Shown: positions 13,301-23,437, numbered from the stretch's first letter. The stretch is 64,000 nucleotides of DNA from Mnemiopsis leidyi (GCA_000226015.1 JH153733.1:41734-105733); one strand, 5' to 3'. Notes: generated from the sequence alone by a model not told the origin. Translations and numbers: made by a program.

Positions 13301-15030
13301 AGAGAACATCGTATGTGTTTCTTCCACTGTTTTGTTTCATCTTGTAGCAATCTGCGGGAAGGATTGCGCATTGTATCACGAAGAAAATCGTTATGAAAGT
13401 GTAATCGAGTTATAAAAATAACCGTGGTTACTGGTTGGATAAAAAAACAACGATTCAAGTTTCAACATTCGAGTATTATAACGGAGTGCTGGAGGGGTGA
13501 AAACTGAAAAACTGCAGAATGAACTAGCGTTCTTTAATAGTTATCCCGACACTCGACAGTCGATTATGATTTCGGGGGGCTGCCCGACAACTTGGCCTCT
13601 GGGGAGATCTACCGAGCTAGAAAATTGACGAGCTATATATAACCCATAAACAGTTGATTACTTTGACTCAGTTTTCAGTTTTCACACTAACTAATATTAT
13701 CAATAACCTGGAAAATATCTGTCCAACAAAACTCTAGCTTAATCACCATGGGCATTCCTAAAGTTCTGTTTTTGATCTCATGACAAAGAGTGCAGTCAAG
13801 CAGTCAATCACAGCAAAGAGTAAGCCAACACCAAGCAAATTTATTTGCTTACCATCTTGAATTAAAGAAATATTTTGTTACAATAGAATGTCAATTAAAA
13901 ACTTTTAATATGCGAAAATTCCTTTCTCTCAAAGAATCCTATTACATATTTATCAAGACCACAAGTTTTTATATTTTGATCCTAGCAATTTCTTTGCTTA
14001 CCTTCTTGAATAAAAGAAATATTTTGCTACGAGTACTAAAACGTCAATTAAAACTTTGAATATTAGAAAAATTTCGTGCATACAGTCCCATTCGCCCAAA
14101 CAAGCCTATTATACCTTAAGACAATGTGCAGATGTTGTCTAATTTAGGAGGTTTTTGAGAGGCCACCTGTATTCGTAGATTGTAGAGAGGTCTCCCTGAC
14201 TGGGAAAGGGGGGGGGGTTTAATCAAAACCATCAAAAACTATTTCACAAACCTGTTGGAATTTCCTCGGCTTCCAGAGCGTCCAACTGTCGACAATCAGG
14301 TATCTCACATCTCTCTCGCTTCTTGTTAGGGTCGGTAGTAAAACACCAGGGATAACCAAAGTTATCGGGGTCTCGACAGTAGTTCTCGGTCAGGTCTGTA
14401 GGCATGAGATGCTTTATTGTATTTGTGTATTGGAAATGGTATTATTGATGTTGTGGAAATCAGTAGTTACAGCTATGACATAGTTAAGTATGTAGGCTTC
14501 CACTACGGCCAAGGGCAATAAAGCCTTTGATTTTGTCATACAGAGAAAATAAAAATGACACTTCACAAGTCTTCTGCAACTGCGAACTACCTTTACTAGG
14601 GAAATTTTCAGGAGTTTTCTTGTGCGCGTGGGGTTCTTGACTATCCCACCTCTGGCATGTACGGCCTGATCTTGTTTCTGATACTGTTCCAGTGTACTTG
14701 ATCTTTCCTTTCTGAGCGTCAACAACCTCGAAACAGTTCCTCACATCTTCACTTACTGCTTCTGGGAATTATTTATGTTACATATTGATACAGAAATATG
14801 TTTACCTATGTGAAGTGCAAGTGTTAGCAAATCAAAACTTTCATTATTATTTAAGTTCATAGAAGCTAAACAATTTTCGTGCATATGTAATGAGACAGTT
14901 ATTATAGCTATTGACTGACTAAACTTTTAGATACCCGGATTATAGGCATCAACAATTAAACAAGAATAAAAATACCTTGAGCGGCTGCCAAAACAAGGGC
15001 CGTTCCCAGTACAGTCAAAAACCTCAACAT
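119..15030 (-). CDS. Mosaic extracellular protein with kringle, VWC, SUEL-lectin, EGF and Ig domains (3' end off window)
   Basis: Multi-exon minus-strand gene reconstructed from GT..AG boundaries and phase. Exons in order: 14976-15030, 14591-14761, 14252-14395, 13196-13351, 12606-12716, 10250-10342, 10019-10105, 9800-9898, 9534-9629, 9249-9347, 8546-8641, 8347-8367, 7978-8114, 7597-7717, 7240-7319, 6336-6450, 5946-6068, 5561-5704, 4962-5072, about 4514-4700, about 4109-4216, 3805-3897, 3500-3604, 1211-1311, 810-1049, 119-283. Most junctions are phase 1, as expected for shuffled extracellular modules. Domain order is signal peptide, two kringles, three VWC modules, kringle, SUEL lectin, kringle, Ig, kringle, two EGF, Ig. 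The last visible exon ends at a donor, so the gene continues left, and a membrane or catalytic region may lie outside. It is probably a secreted or cell-surface adhesion or receptor protein. The least certain parts are the second half of the first Ig and the 5' edge of kringle 5. Confidence 0.85.
492..842. repeat. 39-bp tandem repeat duplicating an exon end plus donor
   Basis: Nine near-identical 39-bp copies. The right-most copy (804-842) is the true end of the Ig exon plus the first bases of the intron. Each copy carries GGACTGGATG followed by GTAAGTAA on the minus strand, so nine identical candidate 5' splice sites stand in a row. In the exon frame each unit is 13 codons and contains a stop (TAA), so only use of the first donor keeps the frame open. 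Confidence 0.95.
1893..3068 (+). CDS. M24 (pita-bread fold) peptidase-like protein, intronless
   Basis: A 391-codon single-exon ORF with the two-domain layout of creatinase/prolidase proteins: an N-terminal creatinase-like domain to about residue 150 ([17 protein letters not shown]), then a pita-bread domain opened by [18 protein letters not shown]. Where active prolidases have Asp, Asp, His, Glu, Glu metal ligands this protein reads [30 protein letters not shown] and VGFSDTVLV, so none of the five is evident. That resembles creatinase or ectoine-hydrolase-like branches or a pseudoenzyme. The gene lies antisense inside the intron between 3500 and 1311 of the mosaic gene. ATTAAA at 3414 may serve as its polyadenylation signal. 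Lack of introns suggests retroposition or horizontal origin; I cannot decide which. Confidence 0.85.
   Translation: MERLKPTIAEQNELNSRLFKVRERMKIDQVDLVILSNMENIFYLSNYETVGGCVQILLVTQADIHIVTRELEVTNVKFRSNVSFSFYDESQDPIRVIADTVAARFGGDDVGLMGLEYNTTRLAYNQVNQLQKELLTIFSQATFTDVSLLVSRLRLIKSPNEISKVRRAAEMVHAGLQAGVRKVRPGMMETEVGGTVLEAMCRRGCEYTAYPVFLCSGETGCLGHYTPTQKLVQEGEVVFFEIGGCYNRYHAARMYSVYVGEVVPEWFTLAESIVRKAVHVGKELMKPGTPAKDVDKAMREIISQYPYPHKQSERSGYSIGIGFYTDWSNPEFFIHPTSEGLFLENMTIHLIPWIQLPGRGAVGFSDTVLVTREGGESLFEGDQYSREGRPE
3104..3150 (+). repeat. Short duplication in the presumed 3' UTR of the M24 gene
   Basis: Two to three copies of a 16-18 bp unit containing TACGTAGTGCGT just after the stop codon. No function is visible. 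Confidence 0.5.
3500..4700 (-). CDS. First Ig-like domain, kringle 5 and first half of EGF1
   Basis: The exon opening at 4700 has an Ig-like strand with one clear Cys ([18 protein letters not shown]); its donor near 4514 and its second half are unresolved. Kringle 5a near 4109-4216 reads [15 protein letters not shown] then [11 protein letters not shown], but its first Cys and acceptor are not certain. Kringle 5b is 3805-3897 ([16 protein letters not shown]), and its tail falls on a separate exon 3500-3604 ([10 protein letters not shown]), an extra intron that the other kringles lack. The same exon then starts an EGF module ([16 protein letters not shown]). Confidence 0.65.
4962..5704 (-). CDS. 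Kringle domain 4 (two exons)
   Basis: Exon 5561-5704 encodes [15 protein letters not shown] and GRECMRW. Exon 4962-5072 encodes [19 protein letters not shown] and WEFCGVPKC. Both exons are phase 1-1. A minisatellite begins exactly at the donor after 5561. Confidence 0.9.
5275..5560. repeat. 17-18-bp minisatellite starting at a 5' splice site
   Basis: About 15 imperfect copies. On the minus strand the unit reads GTTATAGTCATTTGTGGA. The first copy begins with the donor of the kringle 4a exon itself (GTATAGTCATTTGTGGA), directly after 5561. Confidence 0.85.
5946..7319 (-). CDS. SUEL-type (galactose-binding) lectin domain (three exons)
   Basis: Exons 7240-7319, 6336-6450 and 5946-6068. The joined product reads [11 protein letters not shown], then [15 protein letters not shown], then [11 protein letters not shown] and [15 protein letters not shown]. 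This matches the SUEL/rhamnose-binding lectin pattern: an early C, C-x-x-x-x-x-I-x-I-x-x-A-x-Y-G, then C-x-x-x-x-x-C, and finally K-Y-L-x-I-x-Y-x-C. Phases run 1-0-1-1 without conflict. A carbohydrate-binding role is expected from the family. Confidence 0.8.
7051..7272. repeat. 32-bp minisatellite overlapping an exon end and donor
   Basis: About seven copies of a 32-bp unit. On the minus strand each contains CAAGACACAATAGGTCGAG, the coding end of the first SUEL exon, followed by GTACGTG, its donor. The exon ends at 7240 and the remaining copies lie in the intron. Confidence 0.9.
7565..7630. repeat. 33-bp duplication of the kringle 3b exon end
   Basis: Two copies of a 33-bp unit containing TATTTGTCTGCAAGAGG. 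The copy nearer 7630 is the exon end; the intronic copy is followed by GTAAAA. Use of the second donor would add 33 nt in frame (11 codons), including a second SSCRQI. Confidence 0.8.
7597..8114 (-). CDS. Kringle domain 3 (two exons)
   Basis: Exon 7978-8114 starts ECFDMTANN and contains GKECQYW and TRTPENYPG. Exon 7597-7717 carries [16 protein letters not shown] and CDVPSC. The internal junction is phase 0, unlike the phase-1 junctions inside the other kringles, so the donor has shifted within the codon. The end of the second exon is duplicated in the following intron (7565-7597). Confidence 0.85.
8347..8367 (-). CDS. 21-nt microexon between VWC3 and kringle 3
   Basis: A 21-nt exon flanked by TTTTAG and GTAAGT that encodes GGDSSYD. 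It was found by phase logic. Splicing VWC3 (ending T|) straight to kringle 3 (starting AG) would create a TAG stop; including this exon gives C-G-G-D-S-S-Y-D-E-C and keeps the frame. Transcript support is needed. Confidence 0.6.
8546..10342 (-). CDS. Three von Willebrand factor type C modules (six exons)
   Basis: Exon pairs 10342-10250/10105-10019, 9898-9800/9629-9534 and 9347-9249/8641-8546 each build one VWC. The N-half has W-x-x-x-P/D-P-C-x-x-C-x-C. The C-half ends Y-x-P-x-x-C-C-P-x-C, seen as [16 protein letters not shown] and PDQCCPFC. The final Cys codon is split by the intron (T|GT) in each case, which confirms the junctions. VWC modules commonly bind BMP-family ligands or matrix; that role here is only inference from the family. 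Confidence 0.85.
8855..9245. repeat. About 57-bp minisatellite beginning next to a 5' splice site
   Basis: About seven copies with the core GGAGAAGACCGAGATCTCAC. The array starts about 6-8 nt inside the intron after the VWC3a exon (donor at 9248). The exon end (GAAGAAAGTAAGTAAACTG) resembles the unit junction (GAAAGAAGCATAACTG), so the array may have grown from the junction. Confidence 0.85.
10575..12299 (+). CDS. Secreted hevein-like cysteine-rich protein, three repeats
   Basis: Five exons: 10575-10680, 11087-11247, 11462-11573, 11822-11988 and 12138-12299 (stop). Exon 1 encodes a signal peptide ([18 protein letters not shown]); the first ATG is at 10575 and an in-frame ATG at 10602 directly precedes the hydrophobic core. 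Three repeats follow the pattern RCG, Y-x-L-P-N-G-x-P-A-x-C, CCS-x-x-GWCG, HC, C-x-x-C. The CCS..GWCG core is the chitin-binding type 1 (hevein) signature, extended N-terminally. The third repeat ends in a basic tail. A carbohydrate- or chitin-binding role is inferred. The gene is nested antisense in the intron between 12606 and 10342 of the mosaic gene. AATAAA at 12467 fits as the polyadenylation signal. Confidence 0.85.
10975..11095. repeat. Repeats duplicating a 3' splice site region
   Basis: Four imperfect copies of a CAGATCCAATTGTTATAAC-type unit. The last runs into the exon 2 acceptor (CCTTAG|ATCCGAGTGG), so earlier copies each carry a possible AG acceptor. Confidence 0.6.
12606..14761 (-). 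CDS. Kringle domains 1 and 2 (four exons)
   Basis: Each kringle is split over two phase-1 exons: 14591-14761 with 14252-14395, and 13196-13351 with 12606-12716. The first halves carry the family signature GRTCQRW or GIPCQKW followed by a P-x-H-x-K/R-T-P-E stretch. The second halves carry NYCRDPD, YPWC and the closing C-x-V/I-P-D/S-C. All six kringle cysteines are present in both. Kringles are disulfide-bonded protein- or lipid-binding modules. The intron after 12606 holds the opposite-strand hevein-like gene. Confidence 0.9.
14976..15030 (-). CDS. Signal-peptide exon of the mosaic kringle gene
   Basis: The ATG at 15030-15028 opens [17 protein letters not shown], a textbook signal peptide (hydrophobic core, Ala-X-Ala-type end). 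The exon ends in phase 1 at a GTATTT donor. It fixes the 5' end and the secretory nature of the gene. Upstream sequence to 16956 shows no further exon. Confidence 0.85.
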
Positions 15031-16956
15031 CCTAGACCAGGATCTCCAACAACCAACAACGAAAAGTTTTCCAAACAACAACAAGTACTGAAAAAAGCGC
15101 AACAGCAGAAAACACACCTAGAAAACTGTAATACCGCACAAGCACACTTCACGCAAAACAAACAAACCGTGTAACGTAGACGGGGAGTTGTTCCACTGCA
15201 AGCGGTAAAGTAAACAGTGATAATGCCGGTTGTTTGTCCTGAGTGTGCGGGTGTTTGTGCCGCTGTTTGCAGGGCAATCAAGGAAAAGCTTTAATAACTT
15301 TCCCACCATCCAGTATGTGTGGCATGACGGGTCGCACGACGAGTAAATATATATGTGTGGGTGTGTGTGCTTTTAAAGCAGAGTGTATATGACTATATGC
15401 TAGGGTTGGATTTTCACATTTTTACTAGCGGTAAATGGTCGGTTATGTGAGCTATGTTGGTTAGTGGATTAATGACATACATGCACAATACCACAAGCAT
15501 CTAGCTCATCGTGATTGCTGCAGAAAACTTGGTTTGAGATCAGAGGCGGATGTATAAAGGTTTATACTTCGTCAATACCCGCAAAGTAGACAGAGATCAC
15601 TTGTGTATTTGATGCAGATACATTTTCTACCAATTCTTTATCTCATATAATACTACAATAGTAATGATCAATACGTCATTACTTCAAGTTCAATGACACT
15701 TTACTAAGATACCATAAACATAATCATTAATCATGGACGCAATGACAGATCAACACAACTTAAAGTACCTAGTCCTACATGAAAACTACTCTAAGCTTGT
15801 TTTTTAGTGGTGTCAAGGACATTCCTGCAATTTTAAACGGCTTCAGCCTCCTGCTCCAAAATACTTTGCTTTTATTTGGCTGGGCTCGGGCAGAACTCTT
15901 CTTTTTATGGCAAGGCATTATACCGAATTAGTCCAAAATTTCGAAAAGGGCCCACATATTTAAAAAAATATATATGGATTAAAAAGCAGTCTAGAGGTTA
16001 GAAGTGGGGTGAAAGAGGGAGCTACAGGTCTCTGCACTAGTACATATTATAAGCCTAGTGACTTACAACTATCATACTCAGATTGTCAGATTGTCAGATC
16101 TTTGTAGTAATCTCACAGCTTTTCGCAGGCCGCAGTGTTTGAGTAACTTTGAACTAATGAGTAACTTTGAACTAATGAGTAACTAATGAGTAACTTTGAA
16201 CTAATGAGTATAACTTTGAACTAATGAGTAACTAATGAGTAACTTTGAACTAATGAGTAACTAATGAGTAACTTTGAACTAATGAGTTCATGAGTTATGG
16301 GGGTACAAGCTCACTCTTCTTCTTTGCTAACAGTAACAGTGGCTGATCTCTCGGAGGATTTCACAATTTCACAACAAGTAATACGCCTCTCCAAGGAGGA
16401 CGGGATTCAGCTCTCCCATTAAGTAAAGAAGATAAGAGCGTTAGCCCAAGAGCCGTATAGCCGCGCATCACTTCCTTGAATCTCGGTTAGACTTAGAGTT
16501 AGATAGTTTAATGTCATTGTTTTGTACATACTTTACCAACAGGGCTAACACAGCTGTGTTATTTTCTTGAGCTCCAATTCTATAGGTTCATTTTGGAGAG
16601 CTCTCTACTATAAGTCTATAACCCTTTATTTTCAACATCTAGACATTCTAGATACATCCTAAGATTAAGACTTTTATGACTTTCTGTGTTAAATTAAAAA
16701 GTAAGAAACGTTTAAGAAGAAATTTTAAAACATAACTGTCGGCACTCTAAAAATTAAATTGGTAAATTAAAAATCCATATTATTGTTATTCATCCACTAT
16801 TAAACATTCGTGTTCATTTTATTTGCCAAAGGTTTTATGTAGTCTTTTCAAATTTGACATCAATGTACCTACTTTAATCCACAGCTATTTTTAGCATCTA
16901 AGAGTACGATTGTCTTTAAGACCTCTAAATTTCCAAAGGCAAACATTGTGGGCATC
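15031..16956. other. Intergenic region between divergent genes
   Basis: This lies between the 5' ends of the minus-strand mosaic gene and the plus-strand discoidin gene, so both promoters should be here. I see a short TATATATGTGTGGGTGTG stretch near 15345 and the 16138-16290 repeat, but no supported coding exon. Confidence 0.5.
16138..16290. repeat. 18-bp tandem repeat
   Basis: About eight copies of GAGTAACTTTGAACTAAT with some shortened copies. It is not next to a recognised exon. Confidence 0.85.
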
Positions 16957-19900
16957 ATGTTGCTCGTTCTCCTGACGACAGTTTGGCTAACAACCGAAGT
17001 TACCGCAGAACTGTCCAAAGGTAAGTTAACTAATATGGCTATCTGCTGATGGTTAGCAGTCCTAGTAGTAAATTGTAACCATATGGCTATCTTCTGCACG
17101 TGTTTGGTAAACCAATAGATGTCATTTAGGTGTATCTAATGCTTTAATGCTATAACGCAGATTTTGCCTATGCCATGGACCCGAAGGAGAATCATGCGGC
17201 GAAAAAAGCCTGCTGCAGCAAGCTCCGCAGCAATAATACTTGTCAGGACGAATTACACTAGCTGACATATTACTATAGAGCTATATTCGAGCAATCATCC
17301 ATTGTGCTTCATAAATATTCCATTGCCGTAAATTCAGGGTGCATTAGGCCGAATGTTGATGGTAAAGTTGCAAAGTTAAGTACTATAAATGATGTGCAAA
17401 ATATCATTAGACTGGCGGACTTAATCATTGCAAATACGATCACGTCTGTAGCTGGTCACTGCATTCTATGTATATAACTGCAAGTAAAACTCTATCTATA
17501 ATAAATACGGATAGTTCATTGACAAATAGAAGACTAAGCTGATCACTACATTCGTGGTCTAGTACTTGTAAATATATAAGAGGAGAACGCATGAAAAAGA
17601 TAACACCTGACTTTCCATTTCAGTCCTATATTCAGACCCTAAAATGAGTGTATATCATTGTAGTACCAACATGAGGAGGATTGTCCAAAAATTTGTTAAT
17701 TGGGTGAAGACGTGAAGTCTGTGAGGATCTGATTTCGAATTCCTTTATTGCCATCGATCGTTTTACTGAACATCTTAGTATCAACAAGTTAGTTAGAAAT
17801 AACAAAGTGATAAATTCATTCATCAACCTCAGTTCGACAAGCGGAGATATCAGAGATCACTCCAACACGTGTTACACAAGGGAAAACATGGGGTGATGAT
17901 GAAGGATACTTTGCAGCAGCACATGCAGTAGACAGAGATTTCTCAACACTATCAGGAACACATACTAACAACGGAGCAGGCTGGATGAAACTAGAGTTTG
18001 GAAAGACCCACTTTATTCACAAGATTGTCATCTATTGCAGGTTCTACACAAATTGGTATGATCCCGATATTGAATTCTGTGCCAAAAGTGAAGCTAATTT
18101 CAAGATCTGTTTAAACAATGCTAACAACGTGGATGTGTCAGTGTACAAGGGAGAGGTACAACAGAATTCTTGTGGAATACTACAACGAAATCAAGGACTA
18201 GAACAGTCAGATCAGATCTACACACTCGTCTGTAACACTGAAGGAGACACGGTTAAACTAAGCAAAACTACAACAAATGCTATTGTAGTAAGCGAAGTTG
18301 CAGTTACCAGCACAGGTATTTGCTTAATTCACTATCAGCAGCAACATTGATTTCATCTTACTCAAATTGTTTCAACTAATAAGTACAATATGTATGATAT
18401 ATTGTGTAGTTGTCACAATAAATATTTGGTTAATGACTGTCTACTCCCAGTATTATGAAATGCTGTAGTATGTCATATTTCTGCATTGAATAAATATTTG
18501 AAGAGCTAGAAATTGGTTTTTCCCATATGAATTAAACATAAAGTTAAATGACTCGAAGCATACTATTATACATATTATACTTAATTCATTAAAAAGTCAT
18601 AACGAAAATCAAATAATGTCTTTAATTTCAGTGCGGCGTAAAGAGATAGCAGAAATAAATCCAACAAGTGTAACAAAAGGAGGAGAACTAGACAATTTTT
18701 ATGCAGATTATATAAAGGATTACGATCTCTCGACAGCAGCAGGAACGCACACTACAAACGGAGCAGGCTGGATAAAACTAAATTTTGATAAGTCCTACTA
18801 TATCTATAAGGTTGTTATAAATTATTGGTTCTATAACAACTGGTATGATCCAAATGGTATATGTGCGACAAGTATATCTAAGTTCATGGAATGTGTAGAT
18901 TATGATGGCAACGTGGACGTCTCAGTGTACCAGGGAGAGGTAAAACAGAAGTCTTGTGGAATGCTCCAACTGAACTATGGACTGGACCAGTCTGATCAGA
19001 TCTACTCACTGATATGTAACATTGAAGGTGACAATGTGAAACTAAGTAAAAATACCGGACATATAGCAGTGTGCGAAGTTGCTGTAACAAGCACAGGTTT
19101 CATTCATCTTTTATCTATTTCTAAAGCTTATAATGGTTTAACTTGAGAAATAATTTTGAATATAAACAGATTTATTCCTGGAATCTTCTGTTTGTCTTTT
19201 AATATTATATGATGAAACCTTTTTTAGCAAATGTTTTATATCAACTTCTACAAAAAGCCATACAAAAATATAACGATAATCATCACCCCTGCAGTTCGAC
19301 AGCCGGAGTTATCAGAGATTATTCCAACAAGTGTTACACAAGGGCATACATACGAAAACAATGAAAAAAGATATGCAGCAGCACATGCAGTAGATAGAGA
19401 TTTATCGACAGCAGCAGCAACCTCAACCATCGATGGAGGTGGTTGGATCAAACTGAAGTTCAATAAAACTTACTTCATCAACAAGGTTGTCATCTACTAC
19501 AGGTTCTTCAATAACTGGTATAATCCCAGTGATTGGTGTGTGGAAAGTAAAGCTAACTTGAAGGTATGTACGGAAAATGACAACAACGTGGACGTGTCAG
19601 TGTACAAGGGATCGGTACAACAGAAGTCTTGTGGAACACTACAACTGACACACGGACTGGAACAATCAGAGCAGATCTACACACTGCTCTGTTTCAGTGA
19701 AGGAGACAATTTGCAACTCACCAAGAGTACTGGAAACATTGCTGTGTACGAAATTGTTGTTGGTGGGGTGAGCAGAGGTAATTATCAATTTCGAATAATT
19801 ATTCCTTATATTAATTACCTTGAACCTCTAACATTTTCGTGAAGCTGTTATTGACGACTTGTCGTTCCTTTAATTAATGTTCTAGTATGCCGGTCTTCTT

Positions 19901-22900
19901 ATGATACGATAGCAATTATAATATGCTTTTGAAGTTAACTTGTCTTCTATAATGCGTACCGCAGTGGTGTTATATCTAGAAGTCGCATGATTGATAGTGA
20001 ATAACAACAGAAATTCTTTTACTCCTCAAGTTTAGTACCTCGTTAATTGAAACAAGGAGCTCTAGAACATTTTAACTTTTCATAGTTTCCTTGTTCCAAT
20101 CAAGAAGTCGCTAAACTTGAAAAGGAAAAGAATTTCTGTATGAAACACACTATAGAACGTCGTTGTTAATTCTAACAGTAACAGAGCAACATAACCTTCT
20201 TACTTAAGTACTAAATTACTTAAGTGCTAAATTACTAAAGTGCTGAATTACTAAAGTGCTGAATTGTCTTCTCAGTTCGACAACCAGAGTTGTTAGAGAT
20301 CACTCCAACAAGTGTTACACAAGGAAAAACATTTGGTAACAACGAAGCAGAATTTAAAGCAGCACATGCAGTAGATAGAGATTTTTCAACGTTAGCATCA
20401 ACGCACACTGACAACGGAGCAGGCTGGATAAAACTAGAGTTTGATGACACCTACTTCATACACAAGGTTGTGATCTTCTACAGGTTTTACACCTACTGGT
20501 ATCAACCTGATGATTATTGTGTGAAAGAAAGCGGGATTCACTTTAATGGTTGTGTGATCAATGCTAACAACGTAGACGTGTCAGTATACCAGGGAGAGGC
20601 AAATCAGAAGTCTTGTGGAACACTTCAACTAACAAACGGACTAGAACAGTCAGATCAGATCTATACGCTGCTCTGTAACAATGATGGAGACACCGTTAAA
20701 CTAAGCAAGAGTGGAGGAAGTATTGTAGTGGCCGAGGTTGCAGTTACAAGCACAGGTATTTGTACTTCAGGACTATATTTAAGCAGAGTATATTTAGAAT
20801 GACAAACTTAAGTTTAATTGCAGTTGAAACACATATTATTTACTAAAACTGAGGGGTTAAAAAGCTTTGTGTATCAACCTTAATCGATGTCTTATCTGTA
20901 CAAAACACCTGAATTAAGATGATTAATGCAATTGCATAATATGATCACTTTATAAGGAAAAAACATTTTGAAGCTATGAATATAATTTCCTAAAAAACGT
21001 AGAGCATATTTTTTCTTATCAGTTATCGGTTATCTTACTTAAATAATACACTTCAGCTCGACCTGAGTTCGCGTCAGAGATTACTGCAACAAGTGTTACA
21101 CAAGGAGATACGTTTGAATCCTATGTAGCAACACTTGCTATAGATGGAGATCTTTCAACAAGAGCAGTAGCTGGCACTGATAACGGAGGGGGCTGGTTAA
21201 AACTAGAGTTTGATGACACCTCCTTTATACACAAAGTGGTTATCTACTATTGGTTTTATACCAACTGGTATGATCCAAATGACCCTTGCGTAAAAAATGA
21301 AGAAAGTTTTAGAGGGTGTGTGGATAACGGCAACAACGCAGATGTGTCAGTGTACCAAGGAGAGGTGGAACAGAAGTCGTGTGGAACACTCGAACTGACA
21401 TACGGACTGGAACAGTCGGATCAGATCTACACACTGGTCTGCGATGCTGTAGGGGACACCGTGAAACTAAGCAAGAGTACCGGCCAGTTCCTGACAATAT
21501 TTGAAATCGCTGTTATCAAGCAGGGTAAACTTCGCTCGTTACATTTCAATCCTAAGCTCTGTGATATTTCTTTTATATGGCCGTTAGAAAAACTGTTTAT
21601 TGGTCAGCAGAGTTACATTGAAAAACATATCAATAGTAAAACCCCTTTTCAGAATGTGACAGTTTTGACTTGTCTATATTTCCTGGATTCGTGGATCTAT
21701 CTCCTCAACTGCCAGTATTCTCCAGAACCGTTCTCACATTACAGTGTGAGAAGCCTCTTAGAAACGTCCTTCTCAACGGAGATACGACTATAACTTGTGT
21801 TCACGGTTCGTTCAGAAATACAATGCTTGTTTGTCTGACTTTGTCCGACCCTCATTCGAAGCGAATAAAATGTTGGGAGGGTGCGCGCTGCCGTACAAAC
21901 TGTTTGTTAGCTTCTTTTTGGTCAAAATTTATGACCCCTCCTCAAAAAAAACCTTCCTCTATACAGAGAGGTTGATATTAACCGGACATTGGACAATAGT
22001 ACACTGTCAACTTAATAAACGAATACATCTTTCAGGAAAAACGTACACTTACAACCTCAAACCACAATGTGTAAAAACGGGTATGTTACATTACAACTTG
22101 AAGTTATCATTATAGTACGATTCATCTATAATAATTGTTCAATTGTTCATGATAATAACGATAATGTTAACAACTTCTCAAGTTATCAGTTGATCCTAGG
22201 CAGAAAATGATATTAGGGTATCATTTTCTACGAAGGTATCAATAAATCCTCCATAAAAACCAACTTTTCCATTTGATGTTGCCAAAAAGTTTATAACATG
22301 CCGCATCGGTTCCAGAACCCTGAATTCCCCAAATTCATATCAATGAAACACAGGGGTCATAGCCCGGAATGTACTTACCAACAAACATTGAATAGTAATT
22401 ACCAAACTATGTAACAAGTCTCATTGTTCAATATTTATAGCCAAACGATGGGAAAAGTCATAACATCCAAGCAGCGTTCTTTAATTGGTGTATTTCCAAA
22501 GAGTCATAATGTCATGATGACGACACTGATCGAATCTTTATTCGTTCTCAACCAAAGCAAGCACGTGGTCGCACGAAGACGACAATACGGTGACTTGGCG
22601 ACCTTTCGGAAGAGCCTCGATTTTCTTAGGTCTTTCTGTGGCGAAGTTTCTTATCCTCCTTGCTTCCAACAGACCTAGAGTTTTTAGATAAGCTAACCTT
22701 TGAAATCGCATTATAGTATCATATCAACATGTCATTTTATATTAGCACATCATCACATCATGGAAAAAGATCATATCATTACATCATAATAAAGCATCAT
22801 ATCATTATATCATGATATGCATGAAATTATCAATTATGAACAAAATTACGAAATTATCATCAAAAAACCCTGCAGGAAACTGCTTTCGTCTAGTTAGGTT

Positions 22901-23301
22901 GATTTAAAATTTTTGCTGTAAAGTGATAAAATACGTTTCACGTGATAATACTAAAATTGAACCTTGTAACCACGGAAACCTGATATCACGGTCGAACATG
23001 ATAGAGGAACATGATAGGTATAGAGTTCCTTGTTTGATAAGAAGCTGGTAAAGCATGCATTGCTCAGCTGACAGTTATATCGACTTTCTGTATCTTGTTT
23101 TCAAGTTTAAAGTAGGATCGACTTATTCGTTCACAACTTACAATTCAATTCGATGATAATGTTTTTAGTGGATTAAACACTGATATTTTTCAAAATTAGA
23201 ATGCATGTGGTTTTATGCACAACCATTTTGATTAACTATTTGCTTTCATTACAGAATCAGGAGAAGGGACTATGTGCACAAGTCAAACATATCTACTTTG
23301 A
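16957..23301 (+). CDS. Secreted protein with five tandem discoidin-like domains and a sushi-like module
   Basis: Signal exon 16957-17020 (MLLVLLTTVWLTTEVTAELS) ends in phase 1. It is followed by five phase 1-1 exons, each one domain: 17833-18315, 18632-19096, 19295-19777, 20276-20755 and 21057-21524. Each reads E-I/S-x-I-T/N-P-T-S/R-V-T-Q-G, A-x-D-R/G-D-x-S-T, GAGWIKLEF, Y-F-I-H-K-V-V-I-Y-Y-R-F and a C-x-x-x-D-V-S-V-Y-x-G...SCG pair. This fits the F5/8 type C / fucolectin-like galactose-binding fold. Exons 21653-21805 and 22036-22080 add a four-cysteine sushi-like module (LQCEKPL, ITCVHG, KPQC). The last exon 23255-23301 is weak; reading through 22080 gives an alternative stop near 22115. It is probably a secreted lectin-like or recognition protein. 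Confidence 0.75.
17161..17261 (+). CDS. Alternative terminal exon giving a 54-residue secreted peptide
   Basis: Acceptor TAACGCAG at 17160, phase 1, stop TAG at 17259-17261. Joined to the signal exon 16957-17020 it gives a short peptide ending KKACCSKLRSNNTCQDELH, with three cysteines. AATAAA at 17500 could end this transcript. The same signal exon is phase-compatible with the discoidin exons, so either there are two products or this is a separate small gene. Family unknown. Confidence 0.5.
20195..20270. repeat. Short repeat leading into a discoidin-exon acceptor
   Basis: Four to five copies of a 16-17 bp unit (TACTAAAGTGCTGAAT) that run up to the CTTCTCAG acceptor of the fourth domain exon. 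Confidence 0.7.
22116..23254. other. Gene-poor stretch with CATCAT-rich low-complexity sequence
   Basis: Low-complexity CATCATATCATTA-like sequence at about 22720-22830. An 84-codon ORF at 22424-22678 has no recognisable motif and no splice context. Nothing else is supported. Confidence 0.5.
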
Positions 23302-23437
23302 TTGTTCGATTGTTAGATTATAGATACAGTACGTTTCAAACAATTATCATTTTCGACCACAATTAATATTTTCATCTTAATTATCATTTTGAAACTTACT
23401 TATCACCTCAACAAACAGCAAACTGTTACAGGGGACT

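Noticed and set aside
22424-22678. 84-codon plus-strand ORF
   Set aside because: No motif, no splice links and weak start context; probably chance.
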